Source: Planctomyces sp. (GTDB lineage: Bacteria; Planctomycetota; Planctomycetia; Planctomycetales; Planctomycetaceae). Taken from it: 59,267 nt of DNA. Positions 7,360-16,631 of the stretch are shown here, piece by piece. The stretch lies in the NCBI GenBank assembly GCA_005798445.1, contig SYJG01000043.1, positions 1 through 59,267 on the forward strand, written 5' to 3'. Positions within the stretch are counted from its first letter, which is position 1. Every line of letters begins with the position of its first letter. The position numbers and the translations under genes were made by a program. The notes below the pieces were generated by a model. That model was not told the DNA's origin. It did no database searches and worked only from the letters and a program-made list of their open reading frames with translations.

Positions 7360-10300
7360 TTAGTTGTTGTCGGCGATGACGGCGGTGGCCACTCGCGCGG
7401 CAAGGTCGGCATTCAGGTTGTAGATGCGACTCGACGACAACGTCAGCACAACCGACTTGGGCACCGACGTCTTTTTGTCGTTGAGCGGCATCACGACAAC
7501 ATCCACGAACGACTGGCCTGCCTGAATCTTGACCGATGAGCCGGTCAAACGGACGCCGTTCACGAAAAACTGGTAGTTCGAGTTCAAGCTGGCAGTTCCA
7601 CTGCGATTGAAGTGGACCGTCAAGGAACTCTCCAGGCTTCCGGTTCGGCTGATTCGGAAAGTTGCCGTGTCCGTAAGGACTCCCGTGGTTGGTTCGACCG
7701 CCGAGTTGTCGAGCGCGGTGATCGAAACGATCGGCTCATTGTCCGCGAGGTTGATCGTCGCGGAGTTGTTGCCGGGAATCGGGTCCAGGAGATAATTCAC
7801 GGCCATTCCCAGTGCGAGCGAAATCGTCTCACTTAGTTCGGCAGTGGCGTCAGCCTTCGGGATCACCACGACGTCGAATGACGATTGCCCAGCGGGGATC
7901 ACGACCGTCCGACTCTTGAACATGTCTCCGTTCACGGTCAGCATGTAATCGCGGTTGATCGTCGCGGTGCCGGTTCGAGTGAGATTGACTGTCAGCGGTT
8001 CGGTTGTGGCTCCAGTTCGCGTGATGCGGAAGGTTCCCGTGTTCGCCGGTTGGCCGGACACAGTCTCCGAAGCCAAGTCATCGACGGGGGCAATGGAAAC
8101 GACGGCGGTGCCACCGATCATGGGATTGGAAATACCCAGGCCTCCGCTAACGGGAGGATCGAAGTTGCCGACCATCGGAACGGAGACGTTGCTCCCGAAC
8201 TGAGCGTAGAGATCGACTCCCAGCGGCTTCGGCGAGAACTGATGGTTCAGTGCCGCGGCGGTGCCGGGAACGGCAGCGGTCGCGATGGATTGGAAGATGA
8301 AGTACTCGGCGGTAGACGTGTTGGGGGCGGCTCCGTTGCGGTTCGGGACCATCAGGCCGATGTCCGTGATCCCGTCGAGATTGAAGTCGCCCGCGAACGG
8401 TCGTTCCAAGCGTCCGGGGAACAACAGCGTCTGAGACATCGGGACGTCGCGATTGCTGAAGTTGATCGTGTCGTCTGAATTGCCATCCAGCACTCCGGGG
8501 GTGCCGTCGGCTGCGGTGGTGAGATCGAAGTAGAACAAATCCAGTTGCGCGTTGTGGACGGCGAGATCGACGAGGCCGTCTCCATCGAAGTCTCCGGCGA
8601 TTGGCACGCCACGCATGTTGCCAAGAAACGTGCCGTCGCCGACGTCGATGTTGTTGTTGGCGTTCGTGTCGAGATACCACCTCTTGCCGTCGAACAGACC
8701 GATCTCGTCACCGACGTGAGCCGAATTGAAGTTGCCGGAAATTGGCGTGGCATTGATTTGCAGACCGCTGAGCACCGAGTAATCCGGGCGGCCGTCGTTG
8801 TTGAAGTCGAGCAACCAACGGTACTGACGATTCAGCAATCCGTAACCGCCGATGCGGTCGAAGCCGTCTTGTGTGACGGCGGCAGCCGGATTGAACTTAC
8901 CGGCGAAGTAGCGGTCGGTGTTGAGCCCAAACTCGAATGCGAGGTCGCGATTGACGAAGTCGGTGTTGGCCGGATCAAAGTGCATGTTGCCGTTGATATC
9001 GACGGTGATGCCTCCTTGACCGACGGCTCCGATTTCCGCACGGCTGTCGATGGTGAACCGGGCGACAAACTCTCCGCCGGGCACGTCGTCGCCGCTGGGG
9101 AAGTTCTGGTCATCCTGCGGTTCTTTCGCGTTCGATTCGCCGTCCAGTTTGTTGCCGGCGAGATCGAAGATCGAATCGTTGATCGTCAAAGTGAAACGGT
9201 CATCGGGCAGCGGACTGGAGAACGTCAGCTCGGCGGTCGCAAGCCCCGCTTCGCCATTCACAGCAGGTTCGAGGGTGATGGTCACGGACTCGATCGGAAT
9301 GACGCCGTTGGCATCACCTTTCAGAACGAAGTGCCCCGGTTCGGCGGCACCGGCACCGAGCGCTGTCAGCAGTGCCACATAGCCAGGGAATGCGGCCGTG
9401 CTGCGGTTGGGCAAGTCCTGGAATGTGATCGTCAAGCCGTCCGTGCGCGGAGTGGGACCGTCCACAGGCTTCGGATCAAACAGGTCGTAGTCCGACTCAC
9501 CGGTGATTTCGACGTCGAAGACTTGCGGGCCTTGCGTGTCGATGAAGGTATTCAACGTGATCGGAGTGCTGACATTACCGGCCAAGTCTTCAAACGTGGC
9601 CGAGATGACTCGCAGCCCGTCCTTCGTGAAGCCGGCCACCGCACTGTTCAAGTCCACGTTCGACGTGAGCGACCAGTGGCCGAGGTTCGGCGACAAGCCG
9701 AACTGGTTCGTGCTGTCGGTCGGCGACACGACGGTCTGTCCGATCTGCACCAGAGTGCTCGACGCATTCGTCGCGTACAGCCGCACGATCGAGTTCGCTT
9801 CCGCGTAGCCGGAGAACGTCGGCGTCGTGTCGTTCGTCATCTGGTCGGTGAATGTTGCGGGAAATCCGTGGACTCCCGAATCGCTGGTCGCATCGAGATC
9901 CAGATTCAAATGATTGACGGCGGTCTGAACAGTCGGCGGGTCGAGCGTATCGACGACAATCTCCAGCGATTGGCTGAACACCCCGAAGCCGCTTTGAGCC
10001 GGAGTGGCCGGGTCGATCATTTGGACCCGCGCCGTGAGGAAGTGACTGCCGTCGGTCAGCGCGGTTCCGAATGTGAAGCTGTAGACGCCAGGTTGTCCGC
10101 CAACCGCCTGAGCAAATCCGGCTGCAACAGGCGTGTGTTGGTTGTTTTCGTCGAAGATCGCGACTCGGAAACCGGCCGGCGTGCTGGCTGCGGTCGTCGC
10201 CGAGTTAAATACGATCGGGATGACCTGATCCGGCGGCGATCCGGGCGTGGCGTTGCCGGGCAAATCGTTGAGCAGCCCCGCATCGGACAAACGCAGGAAA

Positions 10301-12900
10301 ATCGTCGGGGTGTTGTCGGCCGTGACGTTGTCGAACTGCGAGCGGCCCGTATCGCCATTGGTCAACGACGGCGGAGTCGTCTGCGCATCGTCCAGTTCGA
10401 TGCCGAATGGCACGGGTGCGGGCGTGTTGATGACGCTCAATTCGTAGGTGTTGATCTCGACGCCGGTCGCTCCGAAGACCTTGAGGAAATAAATCTGCCC
10501 CTGCACCGCTGCAATGCGGACACGCTCGTTGTCGTCGGTCGAGAGGCTGGAGCCGATGACGTTGCCGCTGTTGTCCAGCACTTGGATGTCGAGGTTGCCA
10601 TCTCCCGGAAGGCCGATATTCTCTTCAAAGTAAACTTGGAAATCCATCGTCCCCGTTTCCGAGGCGACGAACTGATAGAAATCGACATCGCCCGCTGGCG
10701 TGATCGTGGGATCGAGATTGATCGCCGCTCCGGTACCGAGATGCGTGGCGAAGACACGCGTGTCGTTGTCCAACGCGCCGTTGACCTCGAACGGGTCGGG
10801 AGCGAACACGACCAGCCGTGCGGTGCCATCGGCACGAGTCAGCGGCCCATCCAACGGCGTCACTTCTTCGATGCCGTCAAACGTGATGTACGGAGCATTC
10901 GCGCCGACTCGGATGAGTCCCGATGTGCCGTCCGTTCCCTTGAAGAACAGCACGGCGTCGTTTGCACCGAGTCCCGCGTCGCTGATGATGAGCCGGTCGT
11001 TGCCCACGCCACCGCGGATGTGCAGTTGCTCGACGTCATCCGACGCAATCTGGAAAGCCATGACCGTGCCGTTCACGTCGATCAGCACCTCGTTCGGCGC
11101 AGCGGAGTCGATCGTCAGCGTGACGATGTCGTCGCCTTCTGAGCCGACCACGAACAGTTCGTCGAAACCCGCGCCACCAACCAAAATATCCGTCGAGGCA
11201 GACGAGGTGTTGACGAGGAACTGATCGCTGCCGTCACCGCCATCCAGCGAGTCGTCGCCCGCGCCGCCCGTGATCGTGTCGTCACCCGCATCGCCGGTGA
11301 TCGTGTCGTCGCCCGCGCCGCCGATCGCCACGTCAAAGCCGTCCCCCAGACTGATCGTGTCGTCGCCACCGCCACTGAGAATTGTGTCGTCGTCCGTTCC
11401 GCCAAGCAGTGTCATCGTGGAGTTGAACGCGCTGACATTGACGCTGTCGTTACGGTCTCCCAAATCGACGCGTATCCCGGACAGAAAATCGGCGAGGGCA
11501 TAAAGGTCGATGCCACCCTTGTCGAACGTGTCGCTCAAGTCCGAGAGAGTTGAGGAACTCACGCCGGGTGGCCCGCTGTTGTCGTCGGACGCGATGACCG
11601 TCGTACCGTCGTTGGCCAAGACCGTCAGTCTGGAGTCCTTGTTCTTCGTGGAGTTGTTCGTGTCCACATAGGAATAGACGACGTCGGTCGTGCTCGCCCC
11701 CGTCGTCTTCCAGAAATCGACTTCGCCGGCGGGGTTAATTTTTCCCGTGCCAAATTGGCCGTCCGCAAGTGTCCCCGCGCCCGTCGTGGAGTCGTTGGAC
11801 GGGACTGGGCTGAGCTTCAGCGACCAACTGTTGAGCGTGCCCGTGTCGTTGGCCGCGTTGTCACTGACCGTCAGCGTCCAGACTCCGTTGGGGTCTTCGC
11901 CGTTGAACGCCGAAAGTGCTTCATCCGGGGCAAAAGTGGAACTGAATGGCGCGCTGCCTCCGCTGATCGGATTGAAAAAGAAATCGTCGTCCAGCGTCGT
12001 GTTCGTGAAGTTGTCGCCGCCGCCGCCGCGTCGATTGATCAACGTTATTTCAGTTCCAACGGGGCTTTTGAGTTTGACGCTGAGATCGCCGTCGAAGGCG
12101 TGCGTGATATCCAGTGTCGCGTTCAAATCGGTCAGCGTGCCGCTGAAAACGCTGACCGTCAACGTCGAGGTGACGACGCCCGGATTGCCTGCTGAAAAAT
12201 CGGGGATCGCTTGTGGGGCATCGGTCGAAGCAACGATCCCGGACGCTTCGGACACAATGTCGGTAGTCGGATCGACTTCCAAAACGACGTACCGATAGCT
12301 GGTGTCAGCGCCGAAGCCAGTGTTCCCGACTTGCACAAAATGCCGCCCGGTCGTTGTGACGTCGATGGCTCCGACCGCGTTGAAGCCGCTGGCACTCAAG
12401 TTTCTTTGGAGCGGTGTGCTGAGAAGAAAGCCGCCGAAGTCGGCGATACTCAAGTCCGTGCTGGTCAATTTGCCGTCCCGTTCCGGATCAGCATCCAACA
12501 TGACCACATAGCGTTTGCCCGCCGTCGCACTGAAGACGAACGAGTCGATTTCATTCTGAGCGACGGTCCCTGTGACCGACATGCCGGGTGTCGCCGAATG
12601 GAAGACCGCCGAGTCGATGTCGGTAATGCCGGTTCCCTCAGCGAGCGTCAGTGTCGGATCCGCGACGACTTGGTAAAGCTCGTAGTCATCAATGATGTCG
12701 CGTGACGAGCCGGTGACTTTGAAGAAGACGTCGCCCGCTTGTGACACATCCGCCCCGGCCACGACCGAGGAGGCCGCGCTCGACACGGACGAGGCGATGG
12801 TTCCGGCAAAGTTCGTCGAGCTAAACCGCGCCAAACGACATTGCGAACCGAAGTACTTCGCTCGGCGGCAATCGCAAATAGAAACCCCGCCGCAGCTCAT
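7360..12900 (-). CDS. Giant RTX / P-domain / Calx-beta secreted protein, probably 5'-truncated
   Basis: An open frame of more than 1840 codons encodes a modular extracellular protein. From the N-terminus (high coordinates) the visible modules are: a pre-peptidase-like region (about 12.6-12.3 kb); a proprotein-convertase P-domain (about 12.2-11.8 kb, ending GVWTLTVSDNAANDTGTL); RTX nonapeptides of GGXGDD type (about 11.4-11.2 kb); a second PPC-like domain (about 10.8-10.4 kb); Ig-like regions; FG-GAP-like repeats (about 8.9-8.2 kb, SGNFNSAHVGDEIGLFDG and similar); and two Calx-beta domains (8.05-7.36 kb). Such proteins bind calcium and act as adhesins or surface proteins. There is no signal peptide, and the frame upstream runs through a terminator and a repeat. 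The start shown is therefore only the nearest Met, and the true 5' end may be lost. Confidence 0.75.
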   Translation of the reverse strand: MSCGGVSICDCRRAKYFGSQCRLARFSSTNFAGTIASSVSSAASSVVAGADVSQAGDVFFKVTGSSRDIIDDYELYQVVADPTLTLAEGTGITDIDSAVFHSATPGMSVTGTVAQNEIDSFVFSATAGKRYVVMLDADPERDGKLTSTDLSIADFGGFLLSTPLQRNLSASGFNAVGAIDVTTTGRHFVQVGNTGFGADTSYRYVVLEVDPTTDIVSEASGIVASTDAPQAIPDFSAGNPGVVTSTLTVSVFSGTLTDLNATLDITHAFDGDLSVKLKSPVGTEITLINRRGGGGDNFTNTTLDDDFFFNPISGGSAPFSSTFAPDEALSAFNGEDPNGVWTLTVSDNAANDTGTLNSWSLKLSPVPSNDSTTGAGTLADGQFGTGKINPAGEVDFWKTTGASTTDVVYSYVDTNNSTKNKDSRLTVLANDGTTVIASDDNSGPPGVSSSTLSDLSDTFDKGGIDLYALADFLSGIRVDLGDRNDSVNVSAFNSTMTLLGGTDDDTILSGGGDDTISLGDGFDVAIGGAGDDTITGDAGDDTITGGAGDDSLDGGDGSDQFLVNTSSASTDILVGGAGFDELFVVGSEGDDIVTLTIDSAAPNEVLIDVNGTVMAFQIASDDVEQLHIRGGVGNDRLIISDAGLGANDAVLFFKGTDGTSGLIRVGANAPYITFDGIEEVTPLDGPLTRADGTARLVVFAPDPFEVNGALDNDTRVFATHLGTGAAINLDPTITPAGDVDFYQFVASETGTMDFQVYFEENIGLPGDGNLDIQVLDNSGNVIGSSLSTDDNERVRIAAVQGQIYFLKVFGATGVEINTYELSVINTPAPVPFGIELDDAQTTPPSLTNGDTGRSQFDNVTADNTPTIFLRLSDAGLLNDLPGNATPGSPPDQVIPIVFNSATTAASTPAGFRVAIFDENNQHTPVAAGFAQAVGGQPGVYSFTFGTALTDGSHFLTARVQMIDPATPAQSGFGVFSQSLEIVVDTLDPPTVQTAVNHLNLDLDATSDSGVHGFPATFTDQMTNDTTPTFSGYAEANSIVRLYATNASSTLVQIGQTVVSPTDSTNQFGLSPNLGHWSLTSNVDLNSAVAGFTKDGLRVISATFEDLAGNVSTPITLNTFIDTQGPQVFDVEITGESDYDLFDPKPVDGPTPRTDGLTITFQDLPNRSTAAFPGYVALLTALGAGAAEPGHFVLKGDANGVIPIESVTITLEPAVNGEAGLATAELTFSSPLPDDRFTLTINDSIFDLAGNKLDGESNAKEPQDDQNFPSGDDVPGGEFVARFTIDSRAEIGAVGQGGITVDINGNMHFDPANTDFVNRDLAFEFGLNTDRYFAGKFNPAAAVTQDGFDRIGGYGLLNRQYRWLLDFNNDGRPDYSVLSGLQINATPISGNFNSAHVGDEIGLFDGKRWYLDTNANNNIDVGDGTFLGNMRGVPIAGDFDGDGLVDLAVHNAQLDLFYFDLTTAADGTPGVLDGNSDDTINFSNRDVPMSQTLLFPGRLERPFAGDFNLDGITDIGLMVPNRNGAAPNTSTAEYFIFQSIATAAVPGTAAALNHQFSPKPLGVDLYAQFGSNVSVPMVGNFDPPVSGGLGISNPMIGGTAVVSIAPVDDLASETVSGQPANTGTFRITRTGATTEPLTVNLTRTGTATINRDYMLTVNGDMFKSRTVVIPAGQSSFDVVVIPKADATAELSETISLALGMAVNYLLDPIPGNNSATINLADNEPIVSITALDNSAVEPTTGVLTDTATFRISRTGSLESSLTVHFNRSGTASLNSNYQFFVNGVRLTGSSVKIQAGQSFVDVVVMPLNDKKTSVPKSVVLTLSSSRIYNLNADLAARVATAVIADNN

Positions 12901-12985
12901 TGGCTGCGGCGGGGCTTGAATTCTGGAGGATGGGCGCTCTTGCCCGTCTGCATCGGAATTGGGGACGGGCAAGAGTGCCCATCCT
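12876..12985 (-). terminator. Terminator hairpin of the DUF1598 gene, plus an adjacent palindrome
   Basis: Perfect 11-bp arms at 12885-12895 and 12904-12914 (CCCCGCCGCAG/CTGCGGCGGGG, 8-nt loop) are followed on the minus strand by TTTCTATTT. This fits a Rho-independent terminator for the gene ending at 12993. Between the two, 12927-12948 pairs with 12964-12985 (AGGATGGGCRCTCTTGCCCG, one mismatch in 22). That is another member of the genome's palindromic repeats. Confidence 0.8.
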
Positions 12986-12992
12986 ACGGCGA

Positions 12993-14747
12993 CTACTTCG
13001 CGTCCCACCACCAGCGGCCTTGCGGCAAGTTGTTGGGGGCAGCGTGAGCGGTCATGTCCTTCAACGTCGTGGACGATTTCATTACGTCACGATCGCGGAC
13101 GACCGACATCAGGTCGCCTCGGACACCGCCGGCCACTTGCACGACGATGTCTTTGCCGCGATAGACGCGATGGTTCGCGACCGATTCGACTTCACTCGGT
13201 GCAGCGTAGACCGCTGGCTCGTACATGCCGTGCGAGGCGAACGAACCGAATTCCCAGCCGATGCGATTGGCAACACCCTCGTTCTTCAAGAGTGCGGCAA
13301 CCAGTGCAAGGTCGAAGACGTTTTGCAGATCGGCGAATGCGATGTCGCGCTGAGCCAACTCGGCGTAATGCTGTGTGAAGTTCGCGGCGAATGTGCGATT
13401 AGTCGCGTCGGCCTGGCCGGTCCCAACTCGCTCGCCCTTTTCGGTGAGGTACTGGTTCTCGGAAAGGCACTGCACCGACGGGCCTTGGATTTCAAAGACG
13501 TTGTGATCCGGGCTGTGCAGGATCGCGTCGTACTTCATCGTCAGCCACCAACGCAGAGCGTCCAGCTTGCTCGATTTTTGCTCTTCGACGGTCATCAACT
13601 CAAAGATACTTGGAACGTGCGCCCCGCCTTCGAGTTTGCCGATGCCAATCATTTTCAATCGGTAATCGGCCTCGGTCACGACGCGAGCGACGCGAGAATC
13701 ACGCGGCACGCCCCACAACTCGATGTCTTGCGGGCCGAGCTTGCTCTGAAGTTGATTGACCCAGCCCTTCACGGCACCAGCATCCAATGGGCCGCGAGAA
13801 TTCGACTTCTCGACGAACGTTTGCAGTTGTTGCAGCCCTTCCTGACGCGGATTGAACGAGCAACCAAAGTTCTGCTGACCATCGTTCGAGAAGGTTCGCA
13901 GCACGGTGACCAGATCGTCCAGTTGCAACGTCGGCCGGCCGCTCTTCACGCCAACCGGATTGCCGTTGCTGTCGTATTTCCAGGCTTCGGAGGGTCCGCC
14001 GATCAACACGTCGCGAGACTTCGGGTCTACGACGACGTACTTGAGTTGCGTGATGCCAGCGAGATTCTTCATCGTTTCGACGATCGGACGGCCCTCGGTC
14101 AGACGCTTCGAGGCTTCTCGTTCCAATTGCGTCAGCGACACAAATCGCAGATCGGATCGCTGAGCGACTTCGGCATTGAGGTCGGCATTGCGAGCGACGA
14201 CTCCCAACGCCTTCAAGCGGCCGGTGTGCTCCTCTTTTTTGAGCATCGCCAGCAAGCCGTTCGGGCTGACCGCGACACCGTTGGGATATTCGGTCTGGGT
14301 TCCACCTTCACCACCACTGTCAAGCCACGGGCCGCTGGTCTCCGTTTCGATCAGCCTTTTCAACGTTTCAAAGTCCGCCATTGCACCGCCGCTGAGGGCC
14401 TGCTGCCGAGCTTGTTGACCGGCTGCTTGCGGTCGCTGCGATTGATCCATCTGTCGCGTGGTACCGCGCGCGGCCGAAGCATCGCCGGCGTTCAATTGGG
14501 CGTTCGCGATCATGCCCAGCAGAGTTGCTCGTTCTTTCGGATCATCAACGGCACCTGCCGCATTGATCGCCGCAGCGAACTCACCGAACGCCACCTGCCG
14601 TTCGATCATTCGCTGAACGTCAACGGCTCGCGGAGCATCGGCGGTCGCAAAAAACGTCATGCCAATCGATGCCACAGCCGTCACTGCGACCAAGCCGAGT
14701 CGCTTCTGACCTTGCCGACCAAACCAACCGTGAATGTGCCACGCCAT
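12993..14747 (-). CDS. DUF1598 domain-containing protein
   Basis: This is a 584-residue protein of a planctomycete-restricted family without known function. A membrane/signal segment near the N-terminus (RLGLVAVTAVASIGMTFFA, about 17-35) directs it to the envelope. A helical region follows (about 45-120) with Gln/Ala-rich stretches, then the long DUF1598 domain (about 130-560), containing TQTEYPNGVAVSPNG and IELWGVPRDSRVARVV. The start at 14747 is supported by AAGGAG eight bases upstream. The gene ends 79 bases before a clear terminator, so it is probably a single transcription unit. Confidence 0.85.
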   Translation of the reverse strand: MAWHIHGWFGRQGQKRLGLVAVTAVASIGMTFFATADAPRAVDVQRMIERQVAFGEFAAAINAAGAVDDPKERATLLGMIANAQLNAGDASAARGTTRQMDQSQRPQAAGQQARQQALSGGAMADFETLKRLIETETSGPWLDSGGEGGTQTEYPNGVAVSPNGLLAMLKKEEHTGRLKALGVVARNADLNAEVAQRSDLRFVSLTQLEREASKRLTEGRPIVETMKNLAGITQLKYVVVDPKSRDVLIGGPSEAWKYDSNGNPVGVKSGRPTLQLDDLVTVLRTFSNDGQQNFGCSFNPRQEGLQQLQTFVEKSNSRGPLDAGAVKGWVNQLQSKLGPQDIELWGVPRDSRVARVVTEADYRLKMIGIGKLEGGAHVPSIFELMTVEEQKSSKLDALRWWLTMKYDAILHSPDHNVFEIQGPSVQCLSENQYLTEKGERVGTGQADATNRTFAANFTQHYAELAQRDIAFADLQNVFDLALVAALLKNEGVANRIGWEFGSFASHGMYEPAVYAAPSEVESVANHRVYRGKDIVVQVAGGVRGDLMSVVRDRDVMKSSTTLKDMTAHAAPNNLPQGRWWWDAK

Positions 14748-15168
14748 GAGGAAACTCCTTGCCGCCACCCGTGCGGCTGGTCTGCGATGCGGCATCCTGC
14801 CTCAACTCTCGCCGGCGCTCCGCCGACACGCTTCGACATTAGATCGTCCCTGATCCTGGAAGCGTCAAGAACAATGTGACGGATTCTTGCCGCCGCGCAC
14901 GTCCGCCGCGAGTCGCTCCAGACAACACAAAAAACCGGCAGATCGTGCCGCCGCACGCTCGGAGAGGTTCGTCGAGTCCCTTCGACCGGCTAATCTTCGC
15001 CGACCCAATCGTCCGGCACGAACGGCAAGGTGGACAGACGAAGGACGAACGTGCCAATGATCAAGCAGCGGCAAATTCGCACAAGAATTCGGTTCCGTCC
15101 GTATCCCAAGAACCGTTGCCGGCTGAGCCTTCTCGGCTTGTTCGGAATCCGTCATTCTCCACTCCATC
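14748..15168. other. Divergent intergenic region, no gene seen
   Basis: 421 bases separate the divergent DUF1598 and DapA-like genes. I find no tRNA, no convincing ORF and no member of the repeat families here. Promoters for both flanking genes must lie in it, but I cannot place them with confidence. Confidence 0.6.
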
Positions 15169-16095
15169 ATGCCTACACACCTCGCCGGTGTTCTTCCCGT
15201 TTTTCAGACGCCGTTTCACGACGACGAATCCATCGACTTCGACACACTTCGCCGGGAGATCGACTGGCTGTTCGATCGCGGAGCCGACGGCATCGTGATG
15301 GCGATGGTCTCGGAAACGCTGCGGCTTTCGACCGACGAACGGCAAACACTGGCCGCGCATGCTTGCCGATCCGCAGGCTCTCGCGGCTCGGTCGTCATCA
15401 GCGTCGGAGCGGAAAGTTCACACACCGCCGAACGTCTCGCGCAACACGCGGCTGATGCCGGTGCCACCGCGCTCATGGCAATCCCGCCAGTCTCCGTCTC
15501 AGTCGGTGAAGACGAACAACTTCGCTACTTCGAACGGCTGTTGCGGGCGGTCTCGATCCCGTTGATCGTGCAAGACGCCAGCGGCTACGTTGGCCGCCCG
15601 ATGTCGATTGCATTGCAGGCCCGGTTGTGGCGTGAGTTTCACCCGCGAGTCCTGTTTAAACCCGAAGCGGTACCGATCGGCCAACGCCTCTCGGAGCTTC
15701 GTGACGCGACCAACGGCCAAGCCGCCGTTTTCGAGGGGAGCGGCGGCATCGCGCTGGTCGATAGTTTCCGCCGAGGCATCGTCGGCACGATGCCCGGTGC
15801 CGACTTGATCGACACGCTCGTCGCCTTGTGGCGAGCCTTGCAAGCCGGCGACGACCGCCGAGCCTACGAACTTTCGCTGCCACTCTCCGCACTCGTCGCA
15901 CTACAAACCGGACTCGATGGATTCCTGGCCGTCGAGAAATATCTGCTGCACAAACAAGGCATCTTCCCGAACACACTCATTCGCGGCCCAGTCGCATTCC
16001 GACTCGACGAAGAAACTCGTCGCGAAGTCGATCGGCTGTTCGCTAGACTTTGCGAACTGACCAAGTCATCGCCTTCCGTAACCCATGACCCCTAG
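15169..16095 (+). CDS. Dihydrodipicolinate synthase family aldolase/lyase
   Basis: This is a 308-residue class I aldolase with the DapA/NanA TIM-barrel pattern. Lys164 in VLFKPEAVP is the expected Schiff-base lysine. The active-site GTTGE loop of real DapA is replaced by MVSETLRLS (about 46-54). The conserved tyrosine region reads QDASGYVG instead of LYNVPGR. These changes make lysine biosynthesis unlikely and point to a lyase or dehydratase for another 2-oxo acid or sugar acid. The gene stands alone, between the divergent DUF1598 gene and a perfect 22-bp hairpin. Confidence 0.85.
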   Translation: MPTHLAGVLPVFQTPFHDDESIDFDTLRREIDWLFDRGADGIVMAMVSETLRLSTDERQTLAAHACRSAGSRGSVVISVGAESSHTAERLAQHAADAGATALMAIPPVSVSVGEDEQLRYFERLLRAVSIPLIVQDASGYVGRPMSIALQARLWREFHPRVLFKPEAVPIGQRLSELRDATNGQAAVFEGSGGIALVDSFRRGIVGTMPGADLIDTLVALWRALQAGDDRRAYELSLPLSALVALQTGLDGFLAVEKYLLHKQGIFPNTLIRGPVAFRLDEETRREVDRLFARLCELTKSSPSVTHDP

Positions 16096-16111
16096 AGACC
16101 GTTTCAAAACC

Positions 16112-16174
16112 AGCACGACGCGCGAGCGAGTGGTTATTTTCCGACGTTTTGGCCACTCGCTCGCGCGTCGTGCT
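16112..16174. repeat. Perfect 22-bp palindrome after the DapA-like gene
   Basis: Arms at 16112-16133 and 16153-16174 (AGCACGACGCGCGAGCGAGT and complement) pair without mismatch around a 19-nt AT-rich loop. It lies 16 bases past the DapA-like stop codon. It may serve as a bidirectional transcription-stop structure, although no U-tract follows. Confidence 0.85.
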
Positions 16175-16216
16175 AGGTTCTACAACCGCTTCTAGCCCCC
16201 AACCCCAGCATCTACC

Positions 16217-16489
16217 ATGACTCAAGCCATTGTCGATCCCGGTGAACTGCGGCTCTTCGCGCAGATGCTCAAGCAGTTCAACCAAGACTTGACCGACCGG
16301 ACGACGGCGTTGTCCGCTCAATTGCACTCGCTCAGCAGCACCTGGCGCGATCAGGAAAACTTGAAGTTCACCGAACAATTCGAGCAGCACCTGCGCTACC
16401 TGCAACGCTTCATCGACGCCAACAACTCGCACATCCCGTATCTGACCCGCAAGGCCGAGCGGATCGAGGAATACTTGCAGCAGAAGTAG
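16217..16489 (+). CDS. WXG100-like small helical protein
   Basis: This 90-residue, almost entirely helical protein has a central SSTWRDQENLKF turn. The W-x-(D/G)-like kink between two helices of about 40 residues resembles the WXG100 (ESAT-6/YukE) fold. In actinobacteria and firmicutes such proteins are exported by type VII secretion. Planctomycetes carry similar proteins, often without a recognisable ESX apparatus nearby, and none is visible in this window. No signal peptide is present. The TAG stop codon is contributed by the first unit of a family B repeat array. Confidence 0.7.
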   Translation: MTQAIVDPGELRLFAQMLKQFNQDLTDRTTALSAQLHSLSSTWRDQENLKFTEQFEQHLRYLQRFIDANNSHIPYLTRKAERIEEYLQQK

Positions 16490-16631
16490 GTCAGCCTTTC
16501 AAGGCTGACCCGATTGAGTAGGTCAGCCTTTCTAGGCTGACCCGTTTGAGTAGGTCGGCCTTTCTAGGCTGACCCGTTTGAGGGTAGGCGACCATTTCGC
16601 CGTTCGGGTCAGGCTAGAAAGCCTGACCTAC
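16486..16631. repeat. Family B array: three direct copies and one inverted copy
   Basis: Direct copies start at 16486, 16518 and 16550 (period 32, GTAGGTCAGCCTTTCTAGGC type). An inverted copy lies at 16607-16631. The first copy supplies the TAG stop of the WXG100-like gene, and the inverted copy supplies the TAG stop of thyX on the other strand. Confidence 0.95.

Noticed and set aside
8545-11142. An 865-codon open frame on the plus strand
   Set aside because: It is antisense to the giant RTX/Calx-beta gene and has no recognisable domain. Long antisense frames are expected in GC-rich coding DNA.
16486-16631. CRISPR-like array
   Set aside because: The units are self-complementary, the 7-nt spacers are nearly identical, and one unit is inverted. 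It is a palindromic repeat array, not a CRISPR.
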